From positions 34,412 to 98,411 of the forward strand of contig JAKQEM010000039.1 in the NCBI GenBank assembly GCA_029558515.1: DNA of 64,000 nt, given 5' to 3'. How positions within the stretch are numbered: the first letter of the stretch is position 1; each line of letters opens with the position of its first letter. Source of the stretch: a bacterium. Its GTDB lineage: Bacteria; Patescibacteriota; Gracilibacteria; Peribacterales; Peribacteraceae. The notes beneath the pieces are model-generated. The model did no database searches, was not told the DNA's origin, and saw only the letters and a list, made by a program, of their open reading frames with translations. Shown here in pieces: positions 30,658 through 39,307 of this stretch. The position numbers were made by a program, and so were the translations under genes.

Positions 30658-31305
30658 TTATTTGGCTACCGAAGCTGTCCCTTTGATCTCCATGCCCGGC
30701 ACATCCCGAATGATTTTCTTCACGACTTTGTCCCCCTGGAATTCGTACTGATAGGGAACGGAACAGAATATTTCCATGACTGCCGCCGCATCAGGTTCCA
30801 AAGCATCAAGATGTTTGATAATCGGTTTGATGCTGTTGCCGTGTGCGACGATCAGCACCTTTTGTCCCTCTGCGATGAGCGGCAAAACGTATTGCCGGAA
30901 GAACGGCCACGTGCGTCGTTCACAATCCTCCAGACTCTCTCCGCCCGGCGGCCTGGTCGCGTAGCTCCTGCGCCAGAGCATCACCTGTTTTTCCCCGTAC
31001 TGCTTGATGGTGTCTGCTTTATTGAGTCCCTGCAGGTCTCCGTAGTGACGTTCATTGAGTGCGGAATCTTCCCAAACGGGCGCGTCCAATGGGCCGTATC
31101 CTTCCACCAGACACTCGAACGTTTCCTTCGATCGCTTCAGCCGGGAGAGAAATACAGTGTCAAATCGCATATCCTGCAAGCTTTTCCCAGCCAGTTTCGC
31201 ATCTTCTCTTCCCTGTGGAGTCAGTGAAACATCCGTCCAGCCGGTGAAACGGTTTTCCAGATTCCATTGTGATTGTCCGTGCCGGATGAGCAGAAGGGTA
31301 CCCAT
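30658..31305 (-). CDS. gpmA: 2,3-bisphosphoglycerate-dependent phosphoglycerate mutase
   Basis: LLIRHGQSQWNLENRFTGWTDVSLTPQG...LNERHYGDLQGLNK...VAHGNSIKPIIKHLD. Confidence 0.93.
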   Translation of the reverse strand: MGTLLLIRHGQSQWNLENRFTGWTDVSLTPQGREDAKLAGKSLQDMRFDTVFLSRLKRSKETFECLVEGYGPLDAPVWEDSALNERHYGDLQGLNKADTIKQYGEKQVMLWRRSYATRPPGGESLEDCERRTWPFFRQYVLPLIAEGQKVLIVAHGNSIKPIIKHLDALEPDAAAVMEIFCSVPYQYEFQGDKVVKKIIRDVPGMEIKGTASVAK

Positions 31306-31367
31306 GCTGGTAGCTTAGCAGAGCACCATCTGGCACAGAAATGGCAAATATGCTACACTGATGCGAA

Positions 31368-31700
31368 ATGGCAAAGTTTCAAATCCAATCCCTTTCCCGG
31401 CATGGCTACAAGCGCACGGCGCTCTGGTCGATGATCCTCTGCACGCTGATCGTCATCGCGGCGGCGACGCTCGGACGCGCGGCGCATAATTTCAAGGCGG
31501 CGCTGACTGAGAAGCCGGACGTCGCTCTGTATTTGCTTCTGCCGGAGGAGGAGATCACGCACTCAACGCTCTTGAAGGAAGGAGAGACGCAGCGCGATTA
31601 TCTGGCGGAAACCAAGAACGGCCCGACGTTGATTCAATTGAAGAAGGGAGAAGATGTATGGTACGTGGGGTTTGTGGAGAGGCTGCACGAAGGCGAATGA
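31368..31700 (+). CDS. hypothetical membrane-anchored protein
   Basis: N-terminal TM (ALWSMILCTLIVIAAATLG). Confidence 0.5.
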   Translation: MAKFQIQSLSRHGYKRTALWSMILCTLIVIAAATLGRAAHNFKAALTEKPDVALYLLLPEEEITHSTLLKEGETQRDYLAETKNGPTLIQLKKGEDVWYVGFVERLHEGE

Positions 31701-31773
31701 GAAATGATCGTTCGCTGCGACTCACTCAATGCAAAAAGAGAAATGACGATGTGCTGAGGGGGAGTGCCTATGA

Positions 31774-32598
31774 TTATTTTGCATTTTGCATTTTGCATTT
31801 TGCAGTGTCTTCCGTCACCACCTTCCACGGGAACACCACCGTCGCCGTCAGGATCCTCGGGAGCCGGGAGGGTTCGATGAGCAGTCGCCAGAGCCATTCC
31901 AATCCGAGACGTTGCAACACTCGCGGCGCGCGTTTTCTCGTTCCCGCCAAAAAATCAAACGTGCCGCCGATGCCCATGGCCACGCGTACGCATGGCATCT
32001 CCGCGAGATGTGCGTGTATCCACACGTCTTGTGCCGGTGCGCCGTAGGCGACGAGGAGCAGCTTGGCTTCTGACGCGTTGATCCGTTGCACGATTGCCTC
32101 TGCTTCCTCCGCTTTGGGTGATCCCGCATACGTTCCGGCGATGACCAATGCGGGATTGAGCGATTGCAGTTTCTCCGCTGCTCGCTTGGCAACACCGTCC
32201 GCCGCGCCCAGCAGGAAGATCGGTGTCGTGCCATCCAATTGTCTGCAGAGCGCGATGACCGTATCTATACCCGTGACGCGCTCGGGCAGCCGCTGTCCCG
32301 TTTGTTTTGCCGCCCACAGCAGACCGGCGGAGTCGGGGAGATTGAGGCTCGTTTGATTCAATATTTCTTTGAAAGCAGGATTTCTCGATGCTTCCACCAG
32401 CATTTCACTGTTGGGTGTGGCGATGTGGTGCTGCGTAGCGGAGTGCAGGAATGCGGTGATGCGTTTCACTGCCTCAGCTTGCGTGAGAGGGTCAAGAGGA
32501 ATGCCGAGAAGGAGGATGCGTGGAGTATTGGGTATGGCGTATTGGGTAGGGAGCGGCTGTCCTGCCTGATCAGTCATGTTATACTTCACATTTTGCAT
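31774..32598 (-). CDS. WecG/TagA/CpsF family glycosyltransferase
   Basis: HIATPNSEMLVEASRNPAF...LPDSAGLLWAAK...YGAPAQDVWIHAHL...AMGIGGTFDFLAGTRKRAPRVLQRLGLEWLWRL; both termini contain repeat-derived residues. Confidence 0.9.
   Translation of the reverse strand: MQNVKYNMTDQAGQPLPTQYAIPNTPRILLLGIPLDPLTQAEAVKRITAFLHSATQHHIATPNSEMLVEASRNPAFKEILNQTSLNLPDSAGLLWAAKQTGQRLPERVTGIDTVIALCRQLDGTTPIFLLGAADGVAKRAAEKLQSLNPALVIAGTYAGSPKAEEAEAIVQRINASEAKLLLVAYGAPAQDVWIHAHLAEMPCVRVAMGIGGTFDFLAGTRKRAPRVLQRLGLEWLWRLLIEPSRLPRILTATVVFPWKVVTEDTAKCKMQNAK
31775..31804. repeat. ATTTTGC heptad array at 3' end of wecG-like gene
   Basis: ATTATTTTGCATTTTGCATTTTGCATTTTGC. Confidence 0.9.
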
Positions 32599-32619
32599 TC
32601 GAGAAATGAATGGAAGTGC

Positions 32620-34065
32620 TCACGTCAGTTGCTTTCTGAGCAGTTCATTCACCTTCCTTGGGTCCGCTTGCCCTTTGCTCTCTTTCATGATCCAGCCGAC
32701 GAGGGAACCCAATGCCGCCTGTTTTCCCGCTTTGAAATCTGCGATCGGGCCGGGGTTCTGCGCGATGGCATCGGCGACGAGTTTTGAAAGTGTGTCGGTA
32801 TCCGCGATCTGCTGCATCCCTTTTTCCTCAATGATTGCATCGGCGGATTTGCCCGTTTGCACCATGAGCAGGAGGACGTCTTTTCCCGCATTTGCGGAGA
32901 TGGTGCCCGTATCGATGGCGGCTATCAGTTCCAGCATCGCCTCCGGACTCGGTGCATCGGCGATCGTTTTGTTCTCCGCTTTCAGGAAGCCGAGGAGTTG
33001 CGTCAAGATCAAGCCCGATGTGCGTTTGCCGTTTTTCGTTTTCTCGTACACGGCATCGAAGAGACGACGCAACGCCGCATCATCGGTCAGTTGGAATGCT
33101 TGCGCGTCATCGAGTCCCAGGGAGACGTAGTGCGCGCGTTTCGCGCGGGGGAGCATGGGGAGAGTGGAACGCACTTTCTCGATATCCACCTCCGTGAATG
33201 CGAGGGGTGGAATGTCCGGCTCCGGGAAGTAGCGGTAGTCCTGCGCATCTTCCTTGTCACGCAGCATGCGCGTTTTCTCCTCATCGTCCTGCCATCCCAC
33301 CGTGATGTTTCCTTTCAGCGGTCCGCCCGTTTCCTCCCAGAGATTGCGCAGGCGTTTCTCCTCGTAGATCAACGCTTTTTCCAATGCCTTGAAGGAGTTT
33401 AAGTTCTTGATTTCACTGCGGGGATTGAGTGCGTTCGTGCCCGTTGCACGCAGCGAGATCGATGCGTCGAAACGCATCATCCCCTTGAACATGTCGGCGT
33501 CCGATGCGTCCACGGCGATGAGAATCCTGCGCAGTTCCTGCGCGAATGCCACCGCTTCCTCCGCCGAGCGCAGGTCGGGTTCCGTGACGATCTCCATCAG
33601 CGGCGTGCCCGCGCGATTGTAGTCGCAGAGCGTGGTGGTTCCTCTATGCGTCAATTTGCCCGCGTCATTCTCCATGTGCAGTCTCGTGATGCGACATGTT
33701 TTCTCTTCCCGCACTCTGCCGCTATTTTCCAGCACGTCAAAGGTGACGGCTCCCGCTTTTGCCAACGGGAAATCGTACTGTGAGATTTGATAGCCAGCGG
33801 GGAGATCGGGGTAGAAGTAGTGCTTGCGGTCGAAGTGGCACTGCGTCGCTACGGTGCAGCCGATGGCGAGGGACGCTTTGACGGCTTTCGCGACCGCTTC
33901 CGCATTGGGGACGGGCAGCGTCCCGGGATGTCCCATGCAGACGGGGCAGACAGTCGTATTGGGTGCCCTGTTCCAGGCGTCATTGTCGCAAGCGCAGAAC
34001 ATCTTCGTCTTCGTGCTCATCTGCGCGTGGACTTCCAGGCCGATGATCGCTTCTAAGGCAGGCAT
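32620..34065 (-). CDS. gatB: aspartyl/glutamyl-tRNA amidotransferase subunit B
   Basis: MPALEAIIGLEVHAQMSTKTKMFC...VCPVCMGHPGTLPVPN. Confidence 0.95.
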   Translation of the reverse strand: MPALEAIIGLEVHAQMSTKTKMFCACDNDAWNRAPNTTVCPVCMGHPGTLPVPNAEAVAKAVKASLAIGCTVATQCHFDRKHYFYPDLPAGYQISQYDFPLAKAGAVTFDVLENSGRVREEKTCRITRLHMENDAGKLTHRGTTTLCDYNRAGTPLMEIVTEPDLRSAEEAVAFAQELRRILIAVDASDADMFKGMMRFDASISLRATGTNALNPRSEIKNLNSFKALEKALIYEEKRLRNLWEETGGPLKGNITVGWQDDEEKTRMLRDKEDAQDYRYFPEPDIPPLAFTEVDIEKVRSTLPMLPRAKRAHYVSLGLDDAQAFQLTDDAALRRLFDAVYEKTKNGKRTSGLILTQLLGFLKAENKTIADAPSPEAMLELIAAIDTGTISANAGKDVLLLMVQTGKSADAIIEEKGMQQIADTDTLSKLVADAIAQNPGPIADFKAGKQAALGSLVGWIMKESKGQADPRKVNELLRKQLT

Positions 34066-34232
34066 TGTGCAGGGAACCGAGGAATCCGATGCAACTGAGA
34101 CAATCAAGGGCAGACACTGGGCAGATGGATCACCGTATGTGGAGCATCGTTAATAATGAGAGGAGTGTGCCGAATGTGACGATAGTTTGCCAGTGGCTGG
34201 ACAGATGCGATTATAGTAGTACAGTGCCGATC

Positions 34233-34871
34233 ATGAGCGTACATGATATCAAATCACCGAAGTTCACTTTGGTCGATCTGATACAGCAAGCACAAGATGG
34301 GAGTCGTGATGCATTTGGTGAGCTTTATATAATGTATCGCAAGCCTATTTATCAAGTATGTTTGCAGCGGTTATTGAATAAGGATGATGCGGAAGAGTTA
34401 ATGCAGGAAGTCTTCGCAGAGGCATTTCAAAACCTTGAAACACTTAAAGATGGGGGGGCATTTTTTCAATGGTTATGTAAAATCGCCTCTAATATGAGTA
34501 TCGATAGGGTGAGGTTTAATTCTAGACATCCAATGAAACAGATAGAAAATTTCGATTACTTGCCGGCTGACGGAGATTCTCCGGTGGATGTTGCTTTACG
34601 CAGTGAACGTAGTAATTTAATTCTATTGGGATTTTCGCGCTTGAGAGATTCAGATACAGTAAATGGTCACAGGAGAACTATTGAGCTTCGTACAAGGATT
34701 GCCAATCTTCTTGAGGAGCGCTATTTTTTTGAAAAAAGTGAGCGGGAACTTCAAGATGCGCATCCAACATTGCCACCAGGAACGATTAAGCAGAATTTGA
34801 GTAGAGGAAGAGCAAGCTTAGGACATATATTGGAGGAACTTGGTCTTGGTCCGGAGGACAGTTATTTGTGA
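34233..34871 (+). CDS. sigma-70 family (ECF-like) RNA polymerase sigma factor
   Basis: FGELYIMYRKPIYQVCLQRLLNKDDAEELMQEVFAEAFQNLETL region 2; AT-rich; ATG at 34233. Confidence 0.75.
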   Translation: MSVHDIKSPKFTLVDLIQQAQDGSRDAFGELYIMYRKPIYQVCLQRLLNKDDAEELMQEVFAEAFQNLETLKDGGAFFQWLCKIASNMSIDRVRFNSRHPMKQIENFDYLPADGDSPVDVALRSERSNLILLGFSRLRDSDTVNGHRRTIELRTRIANLLEERYFFEKSERELQDAHPTLPPGTIKQNLSRGRASLGHILEELGLGPEDSYL

Positions 34872-34921
34872 ATCAAACCCTTTTTCTTTTTTAAGCATGT
34901 AACTTACAATCTATCCCCTTC

Positions 34922-35380
34922 TCACATCGCCCTCGCATGCGGGGCGTAATCCACGATGAGGATGCCGTCGAGGTGATCGACCTCGTGCTGGACGATGCGC
35001 GCTTCCATGCCGCTCAGATGCCGTTCCTGTTCCGCTCCATTCACATCCGTATAGCGCACGACGATTTCTTTGGAACGCTCCACGTTGAGCCAGACATCGG
35101 GCAGACTCAGGCATCCTTCCTCCGCCGATTCCCTGTCGGCACTCTTGCGGATGATGTCGGGATTGATGAGCGGGGTGGTGCGCCCTGCGATCTGCGCGAG
35201 GCAGAGGCGCAAGCTCTCGTTCACCTGCGGCGCGGCGAGCCCGAGCCCATTGGCATGTTTCAGCGTCGCTTCCATGTTTTTCACGAGCGTACGGATTTCT
35301 TTGGTGACACGAGGCACCCTCTTCGTTTTTGCTCGCAGCATCGGGTGATCGGCGCCGGTGATTATTGGCAAGGTAGCCAT
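34922..35380 (-). CDS. def: peptide deformylase
   Basis: GLGLAAPQV, EGCLSLPDVW, QHEVDHLDGIL. Confidence 0.95.
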   Translation of the reverse strand: MATLPIITGADHPMLRAKTKRVPRVTKEIRTLVKNMEATLKHANGLGLAAPQVNESLRLCLAQIAGRTTPLINPDIIRKSADRESAEEGCLSLPDVWLNVERSKEIVVRYTDVNGAEQERHLSGMEARIVQHEVDHLDGILIVDYAPHARAM

Positions 35381-35413
35381 GAGCGTTATGATACCACAGT
35401 ATGCATGGATGCT

Positions 35414-35442
35414 GTAGACACGCCCTATAGGGCGTCTTTACC
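35414..35442. repeat. palindromic AGAC..GTCT element
   Basis: GTAGACACGCCCTATAGGGCGTCTTTACC. Confidence 0.75.
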
Positions 35443-35453
35443 ATGTCCGGTGA

Positions 35454-36041
35454 TCATGCTCCTCTCCGTGCGATGTTCACCGTCATCCCCGCTCTCCTCC
35501 GCAACTCATCCATCGAGCTGATCTTTCCACGATCCAGCATTTTGAGCAGGAGTTTGGCCGTTTGCAGGACATCGGGCAGTGCGCGGTGGCGATTGTCCGG
35601 CGGCGGCAGGTTGAAGCGCTGCGCGAGGGCATCCAGATTATGGTAGCCCGTGGGGAACAGACTCTGACTGAGGCGCATGGTACAGAGAATTTCGGGGAGA
35701 TCGAGGTAGCCCCAGCAGAACTCCTTCTCCGCTTGCAGGAACGAGTGATCAAACTGCGCGTTGTGCGCCATGAGGATCGATCCTCCGGCAAACTCCAGAA
35801 ATTGCGGCAGCACCGTCATGATGGTCGGGGCGTTGCGGACATCGTCGTCGCTGATGCCGTTCACGCGGCGCGCTTCCCAGGGGATCTCCCGCTCCGGCTG
35901 GATGAGGCTTGAAAACGGGCGGTCCTCCAAAATAATGCCGTTTTCGATGCGTACGCCGGCGATTTCGATGATGCGGTGTCCGCGATACGGGTCGAGTCCG
36001 GTGGTTTCCACATCGAAGACGGTCAGCGGCGGCAGAGGCAT
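35454..36041 (-). CDS. 3'-5' exonuclease (DnaQ/epsilon-like)
   Basis: TVFDVETTGLDPYRGHRIIEIAGV, LMAHNAQFDHSFL, HRALPDV; ATG at 36041. Confidence 0.9.
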   Translation of the reverse strand: MPLPPLTVFDVETTGLDPYRGHRIIEIAGVRIENGIILEDRPFSSLIQPEREIPWEARRVNGISDDDVRNAPTIMTVLPQFLEFAGGSILMAHNAQFDHSFLQAEKEFCWGYLDLPEILCTMRLSQSLFPTGYHNLDALAQRFNLPPPDNRHRALPDVLQTAKLLLKMLDRGKISSMDELRRRAGMTVNIARRGA

Positions 36042-36054
36042 GGGACGGGTATGA

Positions 36055-36163
36055 TAATGCAAAATGCAAAATGCAAAATGCAAAATACTTCGGGATTGTC
36101 CTTTTCGGGAATGGGGCATCATCCAATTGTCATTTCGCATTTCGCATTTCTCATTTAGCATTC
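36055..36163. repeat. inverted pair of AATGCAA / CATTTCG heptad arrays
   Basis: AATGCAAAATGCAAAATGCAAAATGCAAAATA ... CATTTCGCATTTCGCATTTCTCATTTAGCATTCG. Confidence 0.88.
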
Positions 36164-36167
36164 GCAC

Positions 36168-36851
36168 ATGGCCCTCACCGCTTCCTCCGTCCTCCGCGCT
36201 CTCTCGCGTCTCTATCATCCGCCCAAGACGTTCCTGCATTTTCGCACGCCGCTCGATTTGCTCGTGGCGACCATCCTCAGTGCGCAGTGCACCGATGATC
36301 GCGTGAACGTTGTGACGGAAACGATCGTCTATCCCAAGTATCGCACGCCTGACGATTACCTGCGTGTTCTCCCGGCGGAACTGGAAGAGGACGTTCATTC
36401 CTGCGGGACGTTTCGCATGAAGGCCAAGCACATTCGGGAAGCCTGCGCGATGGTCGAGGAGCGCTTCAGCGGACAGGTGCCGCAGACGATGGAGGAATTG
36501 ACGCAACTCCCCGGTGTCGGGCGCAAGACGGCGTCTGTCATTCTCTCCGCTGCATTCGGCAAAAATGAAGGCATCGCGGTGGATACGCATGTTCTGCGTC
36601 TCTCGCAACGACTGGGGCTTTCGCGTCACGGCGATCCCAAGCGCATCGAACTTGATTTGATGGCGCAGCTGCCCCGCAAGGACTGGGCGCGTTTCAATCC
36701 GCTCCTCATTTCTCACGGCCGTGCCGTCTGCACGGCGCGGAACAGAAGATGCGGTGCGTGCGTGTTTTCGGAGGAGTGTCCGTCGTCCTCGGTGCATGGC
36801 AGGACGGATAAGGCGAAGGCGAAGAGACCCGTGCGGCGGCGCAGCGTGTAA
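36168..36851 (+). CDS. nth: endonuclease III
   Basis: LVATILSAQCTDDRVN, LPGVGRKTASVIL, VDTHVLRLSQRLGL, C-terminal cysteine cluster. Confidence 0.93.
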   Translation: MALTASSVLRALSRLYHPPKTFLHFRTPLDLLVATILSAQCTDDRVNVVTETIVYPKYRTPDDYLRVLPAELEEDVHSCGTFRMKAKHIREACAMVEERFSGQVPQTMEELTQLPGVGRKTASVILSAAFGKNEGIAVDTHVLRLSQRLGLSRHGDPKRIELDLMAQLPRKDWARFNPLLISHGRAVCTARNRRCGACVFSEECPSSSVHGRTDKAKAKRPVRRRSV

Positions 36852-36933
36852 TGTCCAGAAAATCATACTTTCGCAGCGGACGATGTCCGCTATGCTTCCC
36901 CCTGCTTTTTTTAATTCTTTACCTCCTTTTTCA

Positions 36934-37197
36934 ATGTCCAAGAAACTCATTTCTCTCCTCTCCCTTTCCCTGCTGACCCTCGCTGCGTGCTCCTCCACTT
37001 CTGCTGACGTCTCCAATGAAGACGCCGCGTTCGACGAGGAGGTACCGGTGCTGGAGGATGTTTCGATCGATGATCTGCTTCTCGATGAAGAAGTGACGGA
37101 CGAAGGCACGGTCGTTGATGAGTCGGTCGGGGAAGAGGCTGCCGTGGATGCGGATGCCGATGCCGATGCCGCGGTCGAGGCTGAAGTATTGGAATAG
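36934..37197 (+). CDS. acidic lipoprotein
   Basis: MSKKLISLLSLSLLTLAAC lipobox then D/E-rich sequence with DADADADA. Confidence 0.65.
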   Translation: MSKKLISLLSLSLLTLAACSSTSADVSNEDAAFDEEVPVLEDVSIDDLLLDEEVTDEGTVVDESVGEEAAVDADADADAAVEAEVLE

Positions 37198-37227
37198 TGA
37201 AACGTGACGCAGTGCGTCTCCTTCCTC

Positions 37228-37256
37228 AAAAACGACGGGATACGCTCGTCGTTTTT
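37228..37256. terminator. rho-independent terminator-like hairpin
   Basis: AAAAACGACG-loop-CGTCGTTTTT perfect 10-bp stem with T/A tails. Confidence 0.7.
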
Positions 37257-37366
37257 GGTGTGGGTCAAAGACTGCGGTATGCTCCTTTCATGCGGCAGTA
37301 CCTCGATCTTCTCCCGCCTTCGCTCTCGCTTCGCTTGAGCTACGTCGGGCAGGCCGGCACATTCCA

Positions 37367-38287
37367 ATGAAACAATACCTTCAACTTCTCAGGCATATTC
37401 TTGCGACTGGTTCGGAGAAATCCGACCGGACGGGAACCGGGACCATCAGCACGTTCGGCTACCAGCTGCGCATCCCGCTGTCGGATGGCTTTCCGTTATT
37501 GACGACGAAGAAGATGGCGACGAAGGCGATCGTGCATGAGCTTCTGTGGTTCATTGCGGGGGATACGAACATCAAGTACCTCGTCGATCACGATGTGCAC
37601 ATCTGGGACGAGTGGCCATTCGATGATTACCTCACCGCGCACGGGCTGCAGGCTCGGTTCCCGCGGTACTCGGATGCGTGGAAGGAGAAGAAGACGGAGT
37701 TCATCACGCACATCAAGGAAGATGCCGCATTTGCCGAGGAGTGGGGGGAATTGGGCCCCGTGTACGGCAAGCAGTGGCGCAGGTGGGAGGGGCCGGACGG
37801 GAAGGTGATCGATCAACTCGGCAATGCCATCGACCAAATCAAAACGAATCCCGACTCGCGCCGCATTCTCGTTTCCGCCTGGAACGTCTCCGATGTGGCG
37901 TCCCACAGGAAATCCGCTCCGCCGCTTTGCCATACGCTCTTTCAATTCTATGTTTCTGGTGGTCGGTTATCATGTCAGTTGTACCAACGCTCCGCGGATG
38001 TCTTCCTCGGCGTGCCGTTCAATATCGCCAGCTACAGTTTGCTGACGCACATGATCGCGCAGGTGTGTGGTTTGGAGGTCGGCGACTTCATTCATACCTT
38101 TGGCGACGTGCATATCTACAATAATCACGTCGATCAAGTCGCAGAGCAGCTTGCGCGCGAGCCAAAGTCCCTGCCGCACCTCCGTCTCAATCCATCGATC
38201 AAAGACATCAACTCCTTCCGTTTCGAGGACATTTCTTTCGATGGCTACGATCCGTATCCGGCGATCAAAGCTCCTATCGCAGTGTAG
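37367..38287 (+). CDS. thyA: thymidylate synthase
   Basis: [29 protein letters not shown]...[13 protein letters not shown]...[23 protein letters not shown]. Confidence 0.95.
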   Translation: MKQYLQLLRHILATGSEKSDRTGTGTISTFGYQLRIPLSDGFPLLTTKKMATKAIVHELLWFIAGDTNIKYLVDHDVHIWDEWPFDDYLTAHGLQARFPRYSDAWKEKKTEFITHIKEDAAFAEEWGELGPVYGKQWRRWEGPDGKVIDQLGNAIDQIKTNPDSRRILVSAWNVSDVASHRKSAPPLCHTLFQFYVSGGRLSCQLYQRSADVFLGVPFNIASYSLLTHMIAQVCGLEVGDFIHTFGDVHIYNNHVDQVAEQLAREPKSLPHLRLNPSIKDINSFRFEDISFDGYDPYPAIKAPIAV

Positions 38288-38320
38288 GGATTGGAGATTG
38301 GTATATTGGGGATTGGGAGG
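38285..38320. repeat. heptad array (GGGGATT type) after thyA
   Basis: TAGGGATTGGAGATTGGTATATTGGGGATTGGGAGG. Confidence 0.85.
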
Positions 38321-38338
38321 CACGGGTATACTGGAGAT

Positions 38339-38740
38339 ATGGGATCATTTCTTGATTTGGACGCAACAAAGAGCGCATTGGATCTTGTCGAAGAGATATA
38401 TTTGCTTTGCAAGAAGCTGCCAAAAGAGGAAATGTATGGATTGTCTTCTCAAATAAAAAGAGCGTCATCGAGCGTTGTGGCAAACATTGCAGAGGGATTT
38501 GGGAGGTATGCGTACGCAGACAAGGCAAATCGTTACACGATTGCAAGAGGCGAATGTACTGAAGTCGTTGCCCATCTTCATATTGCCGTTCGCGTTGGAT
38601 TTGTTTCGATGGATGAAATCCAAAGAGGGCTGATTCTTGCTGATCAAACTGGAAAGCTACTTTCAGGATTGATTTCATTTTGTCGTAAGAAGGGGTCTTC
38701 CCCCAATTCCAAATCCCCAATCCCATGCTCGTCTCCCTGA
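38339..38740 (+). CDS. four helix bundle protein (23S rRNA intervening-sequence protein family)
   Basis: LPKEEMYGLSSQIKRASSSVVANIAEGFGR motif; C-terminus encoded by a repeat array. Confidence 0.85.
   Translation: MGSFLDLDATKSALDLVEEIYLLCKKLPKEEMYGLSSQIKRASSSVVANIAEGFGRYAYADKANRYTIARGECTEVVAHLHIAVRVGFVSMDEIQRGLILADQTGKLLSGLISFCRKKGSSPNSKSPIPCSSP
38699..38724. repeat. heptad array in inverted orientation before folA
   Basis: CCCCCAATTCCAAATCCCCAATCCC. Confidence 0.85.
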
Positions 38741-39222
38741 TAGCAGCGGCCTCTGAAAACAATGTCATCGGCAAGGGCAATGCGCTGCCGTGGGATTTGC
38801 CCCGAGAACTTCGGTACTTTCGCGATACGACGCGGGGCAAGCCTGTCATCATGGGACGCAAAACGTACGATTCCATCGGGCGGCCGATGCCGGGGAGGCA
38901 CAACATCGTGGTGAGTCGCGATGCCGGTTTGCGGATCGCAGGGTGCGATACGGCGACCTCGGTGGAGGAGGCGATTGCCTTGGCGCAGGAGGATGGCGCA
39001 GGGGAAATCTTCGTCATCGGCGGAGAGCAACTCTACCGCGCGGCGCTGCCGCTCTGTGATCGCATCTACCTGACGCGCGTCCATACGGTCATCGAGGGCG
39101 GCGAAGCGTTCTTCCCGGCGTTTGATATGACGGAATGGGAAGAAATCAAGAATGAGGAGCATCCAGCGGACAACGAAAATCCGCTTGCGTATACGATCCA
39201 TGTGTATCAACGGAAATCGTAG
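38725..39222 (+). CDS. folA: dihydrofolate reductase
   Basis: VSLIAAASENNVIGKGNALPWDLPRELRYFRDTTRGKPVIMGRKTYDSIGRPMPGR. Confidence 0.95.
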   Translation: MLVSLIAAASENNVIGKGNALPWDLPRELRYFRDTTRGKPVIMGRKTYDSIGRPMPGRHNIVVSRDAGLRIAGCDTATSVEEAIALAQEDGAGEIFVIGGEQLYRAALPLCDRIYLTRVHTVIEGGEAFFPAFDMTEWEEIKNEEHPADNENPLAYTIHVYQRKS

Positions 39223-39241
39223 ACGTTCCGACGGAACGTCT
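39221..39241. repeat. palindromic AGACG..CGTCT element after folA
   Basis: AGACGTTCCGACGGAACGTCT, perfect arms around one central A. Confidence 0.85.
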
Positions 39242-39276
39242 CTCCTCGAACCAATACCCTTCAATGGATGGGAGAG

Positions 39277-39296
39277 AGACGCCCCACGGGGCGTCT
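39277..39296. repeat. palindromic AGACG..CGTCT element
   Basis: AGACGCCCCACGGGGCGTCT. Confidence 0.85.
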
Positions 39297-39307
39297 GTAC
39301 AAATACG

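Noticed and set aside
36168-36851. nth as part of a DNA-repair island with the exonuclease gene
   Set aside because: Both are ordinary housekeeping genes in divergent orientation; no extra support for a system.
35454-37367. 637-aa minus ORF treated as one protein
   Set aside because: Only the C-terminal ~195 aa is the DnaQ-like exonuclease; the upstream part is antisense to nth and the lipoprotein.
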